Both the position numbers and the translations under genes were made by a program. Below, one piece after another: positions 12,483-25,692 of a DNA stretch of 64,000 bases. The notes beneath the pieces were generated by a model that had not been told where the DNA came from, did not search any database, and was given only the letters and a program-made list of their open reading frames with translations. Each line of letters opens with the position of its first letter. The first letter of the stretch is position 1. The stretch is from positions 7,289,145 through 7,353,144 of the forward strand of contig CM048841.1 of NCBI GenBank assembly GCA_026545765.1, given 5' to 3'. The stretch is from Plantago major (taxonomy: Eukaryota; Streptophyta; Magnoliopsida; Lamiales; Plantaginaceae).

Positions 12483-15400
12483 ATGGCCCCCAAACAATCA
12501 ACTACCCAGAAATTCCAAAGTACTACCACTGGTACTGCTGAAAAGCAAGCACCAGAGTTGGTAGTTATTAACAATCGATTGGTAGGGAACTTCAATCCCG
12601 ATCATTGGACTTCAAATCACAGAATGATTTGGGGTGGTGCCATGATCGAGGAATACCTCACTGCTGCTGTTGAGACTCAATGACGTAAAGCGATACTTGA
12701 CATGCTTGAAAAGGCAAAAATCAAGGGTTTTCTATCAGCTCTACCCAGTAGAATCTCTTCACTAGATGTGTTAGAATTCTACAACAACTCCAGGATTATA
12801 TCCTGTGTTTCTGAAGGCACTGCAATAGTGTCTATCAGAACTTCAGTCAAAGGAAAGGAAATCCTTCTGGACTTAACAACTTTCTGCAAGTTGTTTGACC
12901 TTCAAAATCTTGGAAATGATTTTGAAATAGACACCAAGGATGATGATCTCCTTGAAGGTGTAAAACAACTGTACAGTGATGTGTGTGATATTGAAAAATC
13001 AGATACACCCACTGATTTCAAGCTTGTTGACATCAGAACCAGACATCTGCTGGTTCACTGGGATGTGTTGGCATGCATTCTTCATAGATGCTTTGATGGG
13101 CTACAAGGAGGTGCTGACCAAATAAGCCAAGAACGCTGGATGATGATGTTCTTGTTGAAACAACAAGACAAAAGGCTGGAAAACCCTTTCAATTGGGGAA
13201 AGTACGCCTTTATGAAATTTGTGAAAAAGATTCAAGGCTTTGAGCCTACAATTGGTAAGGGACTTGCTGAGCCAAAGACCACAATAAGTTATGGTCTAAA
13301 GATATGCTACTTGCTGGAAAAGCTTGGCATTGAGCTCAGAGAGAAGGCTGACATAGCCAACAGTAACCTACTCTACAAATATGAGTATACGAACATGATG
13401 AAAAAGGTTACTGGATCTCAGAAAGGTTCCAAGAAGCGAAAGACTGAAGAGGTATCTGAGGGAAAAGTTGCTACCAAGAAGCCCAGAACTTCATGAAAGA
13501 AGTCTGCTGGCAAATCAGAAGGCACACCCATTGAGGTTGTCGATTCCCAGATACCTGCCGTAGCTGCCGATGAACTCATAAATGCAGATGAACTCATCAA
13601 TGCTGCAAAATAGGTATCAACTACTGAACAAGTAGACTCAGCAAGAGAAAGTGCTTTCAGAAATGTCAAGACTATTGCCGAAAGCCTTGCTGATGAACTC
13701 ATAAATGCTGCTAAGGAAAGTAGTGATAGATACCAAGCCCTATCTGCAGAAACCGCAGGGATTATGGACCAATTAGTTCCTAATACTGATGAGAACTCTG
13801 ACGATGAAGATGATGAATTAATCATTTCTTAAGTCCTAGAAAAATCAAAAAGGGCTAAAGTTACTGAAAAAGTAACTGGTGTAGAGGTATATGAAGAAGA
13901 ACCTACACCACAGGTTGCTGAACAAGCACCTGTTACAAAGGTTGCTGAAGAAGCAATAGTGTCCAAGGTAACTGGACAAATTACACCATCAGAGCAACAA
14001 AGACTGAAGCATATTGAAGATGCTCTGATGAGTGATAGCTTAGTGTTGGAGGATACTTCCATTGCCTCAACACTCAGGATCATCTCAACAACCACAATGA
14101 CGGATGTGAATCTGCTGAAATGGTACTTGAGCTGCGAGATACGAGATCTTTCATTCTTGAAGAAAATCCTGCAAAAAGCGGGTTCCCCAATGAGAGGATC
14201 AAAGCGAGACATCCGCCGTAATGATCAACTGGGGAGGCAACTGGGTTGCATACTCAGGCAAGGTCTGAAGTACCTGAAACTTCAAACAAAGCAGATGAAA
14301 TGGAACAACAAGACCAACGCATAGAAGGGTCACAAGTTCCAGAGACCAATCAGCCTGACATTACTCAGGTATCTGAATGGTTTAACTCTCTACTTGTGAT
14401 ATTTTGTGCTAAATAATCTTGTTATTTAATAGAATTTCTTTGTTACAGGCTGATTTAGAAACACGAGAACAAGAGGAAGCTGAAAAGCTTGCCTCAGAAA
14501 CTGAGAAGGAGGCTTCCACACCCTCACCACTTAAGGAATCGAGCACATGCTACGGTGATAAAGACTTCCTTAAGATATAATTTTCGGATATTCGTTAATA
14601 CACTTCACTAATAAGTGTTTGTTTCTAATAGGCTCAATGAGAAGAAAAATGAAGAGATCAAAATTCTATCTCTTGAGAGAGGAATCCAGAGGCTTCAAGG
14701 CCTCGAGGAACAAATATCTGAACCTTCTAGAGAAGGTATTTCATTTAGATATTTATACTCCTCAAAGAGCAATCTCGATCATTTTCTTAGACTAACACTT
14801 TCTACTTAACAGTTCAAAGAAGTAGAAGTTGTTGAGGAATTGCCCTCAATCCTCACAACATAAGGAAATTGATGAGGCATCAAGGCCTTCATCACAAGAA
14901 AAGATTCGAAGCGCACAAGTTTCTGTGAGACAAACATCTGAGCCTCCAACAGAGGTAATTGACATCTCAGATATCTGATTTGTCAATAAAAAAATTTTTG
15001 ATAAAATTTCCTAAGTGTTATGTTTTAACTCTCAGGTTCAAGCAGAAAGAAAGGTTGATGAGGACCAGACTTCCAAGTCTCCACCTCACAACAAGATATC
15101 TGAGGCAACCCCTGTCTCAGTAGTACAAGTCTCTGAGCCTGATGTACTCATTCAGGTACCTCAGAAACCTAACTACACTTGTAATCAGATATCTACACAA
15201 GTTTTGAATCTAACTCAGAACTCTTTCTTTCAGGCTCAAACAAGTGCCACGAAGGTCCATGATGATGAGAAAAAGGACCTACTTCCCTTCTTCAAAGCTC
15301 ATACCCTGCCAAAGCACATTCAATGCTTCAAAAAATGGCAGAGGTTAAGGTGCTCAGATCTCTCTGAAATATTGAGAATCACAGATCAACCTACGAGACG

Positions 15401-16310
15401 AGCACGAGCTCTTGACTTGGAGAACTACATCCATGCAATGTTTCCGATGGAACAGTATCAAGTTGCGACCTTATTGCATAAGGATTTCTCCAGAGAAGTG
15501 GCACATAAGTTGATTCAACCCTTTAATCAGGCTGATGGTCAGACAAGATTACAGATGGCATTCAAGCGATCACCTTGCAGACTCTACAATTTATTCCTTC
15601 TGAACAAGAGGAGGTTAATGGGCAGAAGATCACTATTCCTGAAGTGATTAATCTTGTATCTGAAGACGATGAGGAGGAAGAAATAGATGACAATAACTTT
15701 GATGAACCTCCCTCTGACCATCACAAAATGCATGATGATGCCCCTGCACCAGGGACATGAGGGATTTCACAAGGACACAATGCCTCAGCTGCCGAAAAGC
15801 ACACTGAGAGGACTTCACAGCAATCCCCTTCTCCATCTCCTCAGAAATCTACTCATCCAACTTCCCAACACAAAGTTACTACTGAACAAGTAGTTGAGCA
15901 CTCTGAGGGAACAACTCAGAAAATAACAGAGCCACAAGCCAGAGTTGCTCAACTCAAACAACTGTTGGAAGAAGAACAACAGCTACATCTTCAACTGGAA
16001 GAAAAGATAGTTGAATCTAGAGCAAAGCTCCAGAAGATTGAAGATCAGACAATCAAGGAAATGGAAGCTTATGCTGAAATGAAAGAACTCCAGCTTGCTG
16101 TTCAAGCAATTGCTGAGGAATTAGATACTTAACAAGTATCTAATGACAAGCATGATGCTAAGGCTGCATTCCAAGAAGATGTTACATCCTCCTCACTGAA
16201 AGGAAAGAAACCCATCTCTGAGATGGTTGCTAGACTAGAGAACATTGATGAAAATGTCCAAGAGGATGAAGATCACTGGGCTGATAACTCAGATGATGAA
16301 GAAGACTCTG
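12483..16310 (+). pseudogene. Copia A 3' accessory (env-position) region
   Basis: Same-sense coding region after RNase H, the place where some Sireviruses carry an envelope-like gene. It opens MAPKQSTTQK. A conserved globular block follows (about 12,700-13,390; SSLDVLEFYNNS, GADQISQERWMMMFLLKQQ, NWGKYAFMKF), with Lys-rich and acidic repeats after it. From about 14,360 to 15,240 short coding blocks alternate with 70-100 bp gaps that begin GT and end AG. Downstream is another conserved block (HTLPKHIQCFKKWQRLRCSD, 15,299-15,358) and a coiled coil near 15,930-16,130. I see no transmembrane segment. The first block may resemble the plant transposon-protein family Transposase_32, but this is unsure. 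The copy is broken; function unknown. Confidence 0.6.
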
Positions 16311-16395
16311 AGAAACTGTGTTTATCGACAAAAGTTTTAAAAGACTATTCATCCCCCCCCCCCAGTCTTTTACTTTGCCGTTATCTGGACCAACA
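16311..16395 (+). repeat. Copia A right (3') LTR, short remnant
   Basis: About 85 bp matching the end of the left LTR (5,785-5,870), including AAAAGACT, a C-run (16,353-16,363), AGTCTTTT and the terminal GGACCAACA. It is followed by the target duplication CTGTG. The rest of the right LTR is not present. Confidence 0.85.
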
Positions 16396-16400
16396 CTGTG
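16396..16400. repeat. Target-site duplication CTGTG, right of Copia A
   Basis: Right-hand copy of the 5-bp duplication. The bases after it resume the minus-strand transposase-associated domain of the CACTA element. Confidence 0.85.
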
Positions 16401-16500
16401 TGAGTGCAAAAGCAATGAACGCTTCAACCCCTTCAACAAAACTAGACTGAATACTGCCATTAACAGTGCGATGGTACATCCATGAACGATCGGGATTCAT

Positions 16501-17219
16501 AATTGGATAATTAACCTGACACGTCTAAATTTATTAGATTTATAATTACATGTATAGCATTGCGTATTTAGTTTCATTACAATTACAATTACATTCTTAA
16601 TTATGATACGTTAAGAATTTTATGAATTACATGCATTTTACGATTAAAATTAATTTTTATAAATTTTAAATTCCCTTTTAACTATTAATATTACAAATTG
16701 TAGATGAAAATAGTAGTAATTATTTTTATGTTAATACGAAAAAATTATATTAAAATTACCAAAATCACCAAATTGTCTTCAAACACACAATTAAATCTTC
16801 CTAATCCTAATACATATACGAAAAACTAAATATCCTACATACTTACAATCATCCTAACATTATACTAACAATCCAATTTCACAATAAATATATCAATTGC
16901 ACACCTCAAAGTTAACACAATACGTAATATAAGCTAAACTAGCTACTACATACTTCCTATAAACATACAATTGCTCAAACTAGTCGAAATTAACAAAATT
17001 CCCAAATTTTAAAAAGTAAGGGTTTTAGCCAAAATACCTTCGATTACGGAGAAATTAGCCGAACAAAGATGAAATTGATGAACCACCCGAGTTCCTTGTC
17101 CCACGAGCTTAGAAAAGAGACCAAGATTGGCCGGAATGGTTGAGTTTTGGTCGGACTTTGAATTTGAGCGAAAATGGGAGAAAGAAGAAGGCAGAACAGA
17201 AATGGGAAGAAGAACCCGT
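16501..17219 (-). other. CACTA leader region, non-coding
   Basis: AT-rich DNA between the presumed transposase start at 16,500 and the subterminal repeats. By position it is the 5' untranslated and promoter side of the transposase gene. I see no coding capacity and no clear TATA box. Confidence 0.4.
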
Positions 17220-17569
17220 TCTGCTCGCCTTATTCCGATTTAGCGACGGATTGGCTTATCCGTCGCTATTTGCGACGGCTAATCGAATTTTAATTTTTTT
17301 AATTTTTCTTTTTCAGTTTAATTGTTAGTCAAACCTAATTCGCGATGGATTAGTCTACCCGTCCCTAATCCGTCGCGAATTAGGGACGTATATTTAATTC
17401 GTCATGAATTAGGGACGGATTATTAATCCGTCTCTAATTCGAGACGGAGTAGCGACGGATTGAGCGATTCGCTCAATCCGTCGCGAATCCTAAAGTGATT
17501 CGTCGCTATTTGGCGACGGAAAATATCCGTCCCCAAATCCGTCTCTAAAACCGAACATTCTTGTAGTTG
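17220..17569 (-). repeat. CACTA subterminal repeats and terminal inverted repeat
   Basis: Many copies of short units built on GCGACGGAT or GGGACGGAT, in both orientations, are packed into about 350 bp (for example around 17,242, 17,341, 17,385, 17,412, 17,453, 17,477 and 17,515). The segment ends at ATTCTTGTAGTTG, the complement of CAACTACAAGAAT. Such arrays are the transposase-binding subterminal regions of CACTA elements. The terminus has an extra base compared with CACTACAAGAA. Confidence 0.75.
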
Positions 17570-19539
17570 GGTCATACCCCTTTCAAAGCATATACGTCAT
17601 GATGAGTCGTATTTTACATTTTCTATAATTACCATAAACAAAGACACAATGATATAGTATTGTACGAAGTACTACACATAGACACCACGAACAACGTTGT
17701 TTACAAGGAATTTTGACTATCTTATTTTCTCGATTAATTTGTTTTATTATCATATTTCTATTTATTATTAAAAGTAAACTATACCGCAGCATCATCATGG
17801 CTTCATACTAGTAAAATATTAAACAATAAAAGAGTAAAAGTGAAAGTAAAAAAAATGCTAACAACAAGAATTGAAGGTATACAAGGTTTCTTATTGCATT
17901 TGTGGAGTGGATGATGACTTGTATTCAAACAGTCTCATATAGATATGTAGTGAATGGAAGGTATACAAGGTCTCTTAAGGGCTTCAACAGGGGATCCTTT
18001 AACCCCCCTCCCCCGTTTGTATTGATGATGGAATATTGATGTGCACTCAGAGATTTCGTTGTAGAACCTGTAATCCCTAAATACAATTAAGATTAAATTT
18101 ATAAGTCGGAAGTCCTCAAATCCACAGTTTATAGCGAAAAGTTGACTCGGGATGTCGTTTTCCACGGACACTTAGCATATGAACAAGCAAATAACGTTTG
18201 TAAATTGTATGCAGAAAAGTAAACAGATTGATCGTAGACAGATTAATTAAATCACAGTAAACCCTAATTGCTTTGATGTATTTGATGGTGTGAAGCGTAA
18301 AGGATCCCCAACCTCCCTCTGCTATGTTACTCCCACCTACTTAGAATCAAACAACGTACTAGCCGTCTACAGGCAGCAAAGTAACATGCCAAAAAGATTA
18401 AGTCGTAGTTAATCTAGACACTTTCACTTACCAACAATGTGTTGTGTCACTCAACACACTATCTCGTCACATTTTCAGACAAATAACACAGGATAATGTA
18501 TAGTCCGTTACCATGTCCTAGTCAGTAAGGATTTCCCACATAAAGAGTCAAGCACGAATTACGTTTTAAAACTAATTCATTAATATATCACAGTATATAA
18601 AGAAGTAGCAAATGCAGAGTTACGGCGGTTCGCCTTTACAAAGAAAATTAACTACTCATAGTATCCTTCTAAATACTGACATCGAAATCATCAAGAGTAA
18701 CAAAGGAAGAAATCGAATCCAGTAAAGAAGATGAAATCGAAACTAGGAAAGAAGAAAAGGAAAAGAAAAGCTTAGTCTTTGATGTCTTCGTGCAGTTGCT
18801 AGGGTTTCCTCCCCGTTCTTCGATCCCTTATGCTTGAAGATGTCGATCCTGTGCTACAGTAGGGTTGGGATTTCACTTCCCCGAGAACTGGTTCTCTGTC
18901 AAGAGAGCTGCTTTTGGGGTTCGCTTTCCCGATGACTGGTTTTCTCTCAGGAGAGCTGCTTTGTGAGCGATGTAGAATTATGAGACCCCAAGAGTCTTAT
19001 TTATACTGAAAATCTCGTGCTTTGGCCGCCATTGATCATTAGAGAAGGTTAGAAAGGCGGGCTCTAGCTGACAGGCCTGGAAAAAGGCCCATAAACCAAA
19101 ATCCTTCTTCACTGCGGTCGCCTGGTGACCGCAGAGAGCCTTCTGTGGTCACCTGGTGACCTCCATCTTCGATTTATGCAAATTCAAATATGTTTTCTTT
19201 GTTCTTCTATTTCGGGCTTTGTAACTTCGTTTTCTCGAAAAGTAGTCTTCTACAAAGTTGTTGCATCTTCAATTATCTTCGAATTGGTTGGTCGCATGAC
19301 ATGTTTTGACTCCTCGAACTCCGTGTAACGGTCAATCCGGCGTATTCGCTTAACTTTCTCGATTTCGCACAATTATGTCGTTTTCGCGCCCGAAATCGTG
19401 CAATTCATCAAAAACGCGATCATGACCTACAAAATGCACACGAAGTTGGTAATTGACCATAAAATGATACAAATATTGAATCTAAGGCAAAAAACGAGGG
19501 TATAAAAGCATGCTATATCGCACATTTCATTTTCCCATC
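17570..19539. other. Unclassified, repeat-like non-coding DNA
   Basis: No gene is visible. The segment from about 17,870 looks like old transposon DNA. It contains GGTATACAAGGT twice (about 17,876 and 17,959), the exact inverted pair GGGGATCCTTT (17,990) and AAAGGATCCCC (18,299), a 48-bp tandem duplication (18,877-18,972) and two adjacent palindromes (19,114-19,161). The final 150 bp, ending in GCTATATCGCACATTTCATT, resembles non-coding parts of plant LTR elements. I cannot assign a family. Confidence 0.35.
19114..19161. repeat. Two adjacent palindromes around GGTGACC
   Basis: GCGGTCGCCTGGTGACCGC (19,114-19,132; six-base arms with one further mismatch) and GGTCACCTGGTGACC (19,147-19,161; perfect six-base arms, loop CTG) lie 14 bp apart and are related to each other. 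The pair looks like a duplicated hairpin. Confidence 0.5.
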
Positions 19540-20999
19540 AAATATCTATACATAAGTTTACAGAAGTTGAAGCATATATCGGACTTTAATTTCCACTCAA
19601 AGTGTGAGAGATTGAGCATTGTTAATTTGAGCTTTGCGGATGATGTTCTTTTGTTTGCCAAGGGAGATGCAGTTTCTGTTACTTTACTTATTGGTGAGTT
19701 CAGAATATTTTCGACATCTACTGGGTTGTACATAAATCCAGCTAACTGTTATGCTTACTATGGTGGGGTTCCAGAAGAAGTGAAGCAACAGATTAGTAGT
19801 ATCACTAGTTTCCGTAAGGGTTCTCTGCCGTTCAGGTATTTGGGTGTGCCACTAACGAGTAAACGGTTAACTATACCTCAATGTTATCCCTTGATCGAGA
19901 AAATAGTGACAAGGATTCGGCACTGGAGTGCGAGGCTATTGTGTTATGGTGGCAGAATTCAGCTAATTAGGAGTGTTTTGTTTGCGGTGGCCAATTATTG
20001 GATGCAATGCTTTCCACTCCCAAATAAAATTTTGAAACATATTGAATCTTTGTGTAGAACGTTTCTTTGGAACGGTACTGATGCAATCACAAGAAAATCA
20101 CCCATAGCATGGGAGGATATTTGTAAACCAATAAAAGCGGGCCGGGGGGGGGGGGGGGGGGGGGGGGCCACTTGATATCTCTTGACGCATTGAATAAGGC
20201 TACTCTCCTGAAGCTTTTATGGAATCTTAGTGGAAAAGCTGATATTATGACGGCTGCAATTCCAGATTCATGCTCCTAGATACTTAAAGGTATCTTGAAG
20301 TGTCGACTTTTGGTGCGTAACTGCGATGTATGGAATAAGATGATGAGAGGGAATCGTTACAACACTAGAGTTATATATACGCAACTAAGGGGTGATATGG
20401 TGGATGTTGGTTGGAAACGATTGATGTATGGATCTCATTCCTGACCTCGTGCTAAATTCACACCATGGATAGCTTGTCACCGTATACTAGCCACAAAAGA
20501 ATGATTACGGAGGTTTGGCATGTTTAATGAGGATAAGTGTTGTTTTTGTTCATCAATTGAAACACTAGATCATTTGTTTTTTGAGTGTTCAACTACATGT
20601 GGGATTTGGAACCAGATTCTCCATTGGATACAGGTGCATCGTACTCCAGCTTGTTGGACGGAAGAATTGGAGTGGATTCTGGTACATAGTAGAGGTAAAG
20701 GGTGGCGAGCAACATTGTTAAAAATGGCATTCACAGAAACTGTTTATGCTTTGTGGTGCTATAGGAATTCCATTTGTTTTGGACATCAAAATATTATTGG
20801 TAATCTTGTGCATGTACCCGACTATTAGATGTCATTTAGGTCACCTCATGTTAGGCGATTAGATCTTGGTTTTTATTTTGGAGTCTTGATTTGCTGGATA
20901 TAGTTTGTAGGCTGGACCACTTTAGAATCGCCTAGTTGTACGTATATGTTTTTGGATAATGGAAAGTTGTTTTCGGGTTCCAAAAAAAAAAAAAAAAAA
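19540..20999 (+). mobile_element. L1-type LINE, 5'-truncated, with poly-A tail
   Basis: The 3' end of a plant L1-clade non-LTR retrotransposon. The RT domain is entered at about 19,540, with the catalytic FADD motif (NLSFADDVLLFAKGD, about 19,624-19,668). The usual downstream run follows (SLPFRYLGVPLTSKRLTIPQ, IRHWSARLLCYGGRIQLIRS, FLWNGTD) and then a zf-RVT domain (about 20,520-20,700; CCFCSSIETLDHLFFECS). It ends in 18 A (20,982-20,999). A 24-base G run (20,144-20,167) sits where the family encodes a short Gly run and throws the frame. Further stops follow, so the copy is dead. I found no convincing target duplication. Confidence 0.82.
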
Positions 21000-21194
21000 G
21001 GAACCCGCGTTTGTCAATGAAAACTTAATAAGCTGCCACCAGTGAGCTACAAGGCACTAATTTTTTTTTTTCATCTAACTGAATATGTATAAATACCCAT
21101 AGGATAAGCCCGCCCCTACTTAAAGACTTATAATAACATGTACTACTATGTATTGTATCTACTTATACACTCGTGAGCTGCTCATAAGAAGTCC

Positions 21195-21227
<33 letters not shown>

Positions 21228-21689
21228 CATATTGCTTGATATTAGCTCAAACTTTAATTGAGCTTATGAGCTTGAGCAAACTTGTATTGACCGAGCCTAA
21301 GTTGATTTTTGACAAAACTTTTTCATGAAAGGAAAGAGTTTAATTTGTTAACATCCCTAATTTTATAAAAGAAATATTCAATATTTCTTTTTGTGTAGCT
21401 ACGAAGAGTTTTCAAAATGTAGTAACTTGAGAATTGAATTTAGTTCAATAAAAAACTTAACTTATTCAGAGACATATATATGTTATAAAAAAATCACTGA
21501 TGTTATTAACTAAAACGTTGTTATTGTTAATAAAATGTACCTTTTGTAATATAAAAATATACAAATCTTAAAAAATATACATTTTGATTAGTCGGTGATT
21601 ATTTTTTACAACATAAATCCATATATTGATAAGAATTTATTTAGTACACCGTATCTAAGGAAACTCGACTCGAGTTTCTGGTTGCAAAT
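21000..21689. other. AT-rich intergenic DNA with a 29-base T run
   Basis: No gene. It has a T run at 21,197-21,225 and a shorter one near 21,059. The last part is the upstream region of the ARF gene, with ACGGGCCAAAATAT near 21,695 as a possible GGCC-type promoter element; no clear TATA box. Confidence 0.4.
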
Positions 21690-21844
21690 TGCAAAACGGG
21701 CCAAAATATCTTGCGGTTGGTTTTTCCTTCTATAGAAGCAGTGTAGTTCTTGGTAATATCGCATCACTCCAATTTTTTAAGGCAGCTGCATCTCCTGCAC
21801 CAAATTCTCTCTCTCTAACCTCTCACCGGATCTATCGTTCTAAG

Positions 21845-24281
<2,437 letters not shown>

Positions 24282-25692
24282 GTGCTCATCTGTGAATAAT
24301 CTGAACTACATATTGTAGACTTCTTTGAATCTTTACAATATTGCTCTATATGTTCCTGCTGACTCATTTTCTCAGTTTCTAACACTGGTCTATTGTGGCA
24401 GGCATAAAGCTTATGAAGTTGTTTTCTTGAGTTGTTGCTGGATGCGGCAGGGGTTTCTGTCTAGTCTTTCTCCTTTAGTCTGTATGTTAATTTTTCCTTC
24501 ATGCAAGTATTTTTGCTCGGTATAGGATCTTCCTATTGGTTGTAACAGACTGCACTGTTCCATATGCATTTGCAATACACTTTAGTTTTTATATAACATG
24601 GTATTGGATCACCCAGATTATCCTTTAATTATCTATACCAGTCATGTTTTGACTTTATTTGTTGGTGATGAAAATGTACTTTTTGGCTTTACAATCACAA
24701 ATTCACAATCACCTAAAACTTTGCTTGCTCAGTTTAGACTTTAGAACACAGTGCGTGAGATTATGCGATATAGTGCTTAGGCGTATTCTTTTGGAAATCT
24801 AGATAGGTGATTTCTGATACACTTAGTAAATTCATGAGCTGAAATTTCAATATGGGCTCTTTGATGCTTTTTATTGGTGTTCAACATCTATATGTGCTTT
24901 GGTTCTGGTCAGATGTGTTTGATATGAACTCTGCGAATGTATAGATCTGTTACTGGTGTCTGAGAACAGATAACCAGTGCCTGAGTGATAAATACACTTG
25001 AGTAATTGTTTGGTTCATATGCATTTGGAATACACTTGAAGTAGATTGCTGTGTTGAGGTATTGAAATTATGAACCATGGGAAAAAAGGTAGACGGGAAA
25101 GGAAGAAATTCTTCGAGTCTAATTTGTTAGTGATGAAAAGCATCTTTGCATTGTGGTCTTGACATAATGGCTTCTAACATCATGTGTTTAATATTATGCA
25201 AATTCTTTTGAATGCTGGCATGCATGTGTTAAATCCCCTGTCGAAATCTCATTCGGGGCACTTTCGCTGCAATTCATTTTGGCTTGATTTCTTACAGACC
25301 GAATATGTTTATTTCTACCTGCTTTGGTTATGGTCAGATGGTGTTTTAGAACAAAGATAAACTATTCGAGTATAATAATCAGAATGTTTGTCCATTACTA
25401 CTGTTTAAAGGAAGAAATGCAAGGAACTCATTCTTTAGGGTTTTATTACACAATTCAACTTCCTCTGGGTACACATTCAGGAGAACACCTGAAACTAACA
25501 GAGGATGAAGAACTTGCAGTCATAGTACTTTTGCCTGCAAGCATCAAAACAGATACTCTTCCTCCAACAGGAATGACGAATAAGACGGATTGAACTGATG
25601 TACATCTTTGGACTTTCTTGACGCAAATTTATTAGGCATTTCCGAGACACCAGAACTCAAATTTAAGCTGCAGCTCATCATGTTTGTAAAAA
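24282..25692. other. 3' flanks between the convergent ARF1 and MenB genes
   Basis: About 1.4 kb between the two stop codons, containing both 3' untranslated regions. T-rich DNA with several TTGT and AATAAT-like stretches; no gene, no clear repeat and no certain poly-A signal for either gene. Confidence 0.4.

Larger units (their letters stand above)
4214..16395 (+). mobile_element. Copia A: Sirevirus-like Ty1/Copia LTR retrotransposon, broken
   Basis: Order along the plus strand: left LTR (4,214-5,870), primer-binding site, gag with a CCHC knuckle, protease, integrase, reverse transcriptase and RNase H in Copia order, a spacer, a 3.8 kb accessory region, and a short right LTR remnant ending at 16,395. 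The size (12.2 kb), the LTR over 1.4 kb, the long coiled-coil extension after the gag knuckle and the extra gene after RNase H fit the Sirevirus lineage. It shares its LTR ends, gag, pol and accessory region with Copia C. It is an old, broken copy with roughly ten or more interruptions. Confidence 0.88.
825..16500 (-). pseudogene. TNP2-like CACTA transposase, decayed, split by Copia A
   Basis: The product would be a cut-and-paste transposase acting on CACTA ends. A plausible start is the ATG at 16,500 (MNPDRSWMY), opening a transposase-associated domain that runs to 16,396, is cut by Copia A, and resumes at 4,213 with YLFEWGMMKCPCSHNKCRNK. The Transposase_21 core follows (about 3,800-2,250), with KMWYFPLAPRSKMLYAS, DFPAYSMLSGRKTDGFHACP and MLDFMHIEKNVFENYFNT. 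Next come a DUF4218-like part (about 2,250-1,990; LCKLERIFPPS, FDSMEHLPVHLPHESRL) and a DUF4216-like part (1,472-825; TFLFDVDWYDPT). An intron probably removes about 2,005-1,915. In-frame stops lie at about 2,872 (TAG where the family has Trp, before FDYHRRFL), about 2,248 (TGA for an expected CGA Arg) and about 2,094 (TAG after FPPS). It is a pseudogene even without the Copia insertion. Confidence 0.78.
1..17569 (-). mobile_element. CACTA (En/Spm) DNA transposon, 5' part, interrupted by Copia A
   Basis: A TNP2-type transposase is read on the minus strand from about 16,500 down to about 825. The right end at about 17,569 reads, on the element strand, CAACTACAAGAATGTTCGG, close to the usual CACTACAAGAA terminus, and is followed by dense GACGGAT-type subterminal repeats. 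This is the classic CACTA layout. Copia A (4,214-16,395) is inserted in the transposase coding region and is bracketed by the 5-bp duplication CTGTG. The other end and any TNPA-like second gene lie beyond position 1. The transposase carries in-frame stops, so the copy is non-autonomous. I am confident of the family and less sure of the exact terminal base. Confidence 0.8.

Noticed and set aside
12483-16310. Calling the accessory region an envelope glycoprotein
   Set aside because: Position fits the env-like genes of some Sireviruses, but I see no signal peptide, transmembrane segment or fusion-peptide-like stretch, so I keep the neutral name.
25324-25593. Open frame of 89 codons between ARF1 and MenB
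   Set aside because: Short, no family motif, lies in the convergent 3' flanks.
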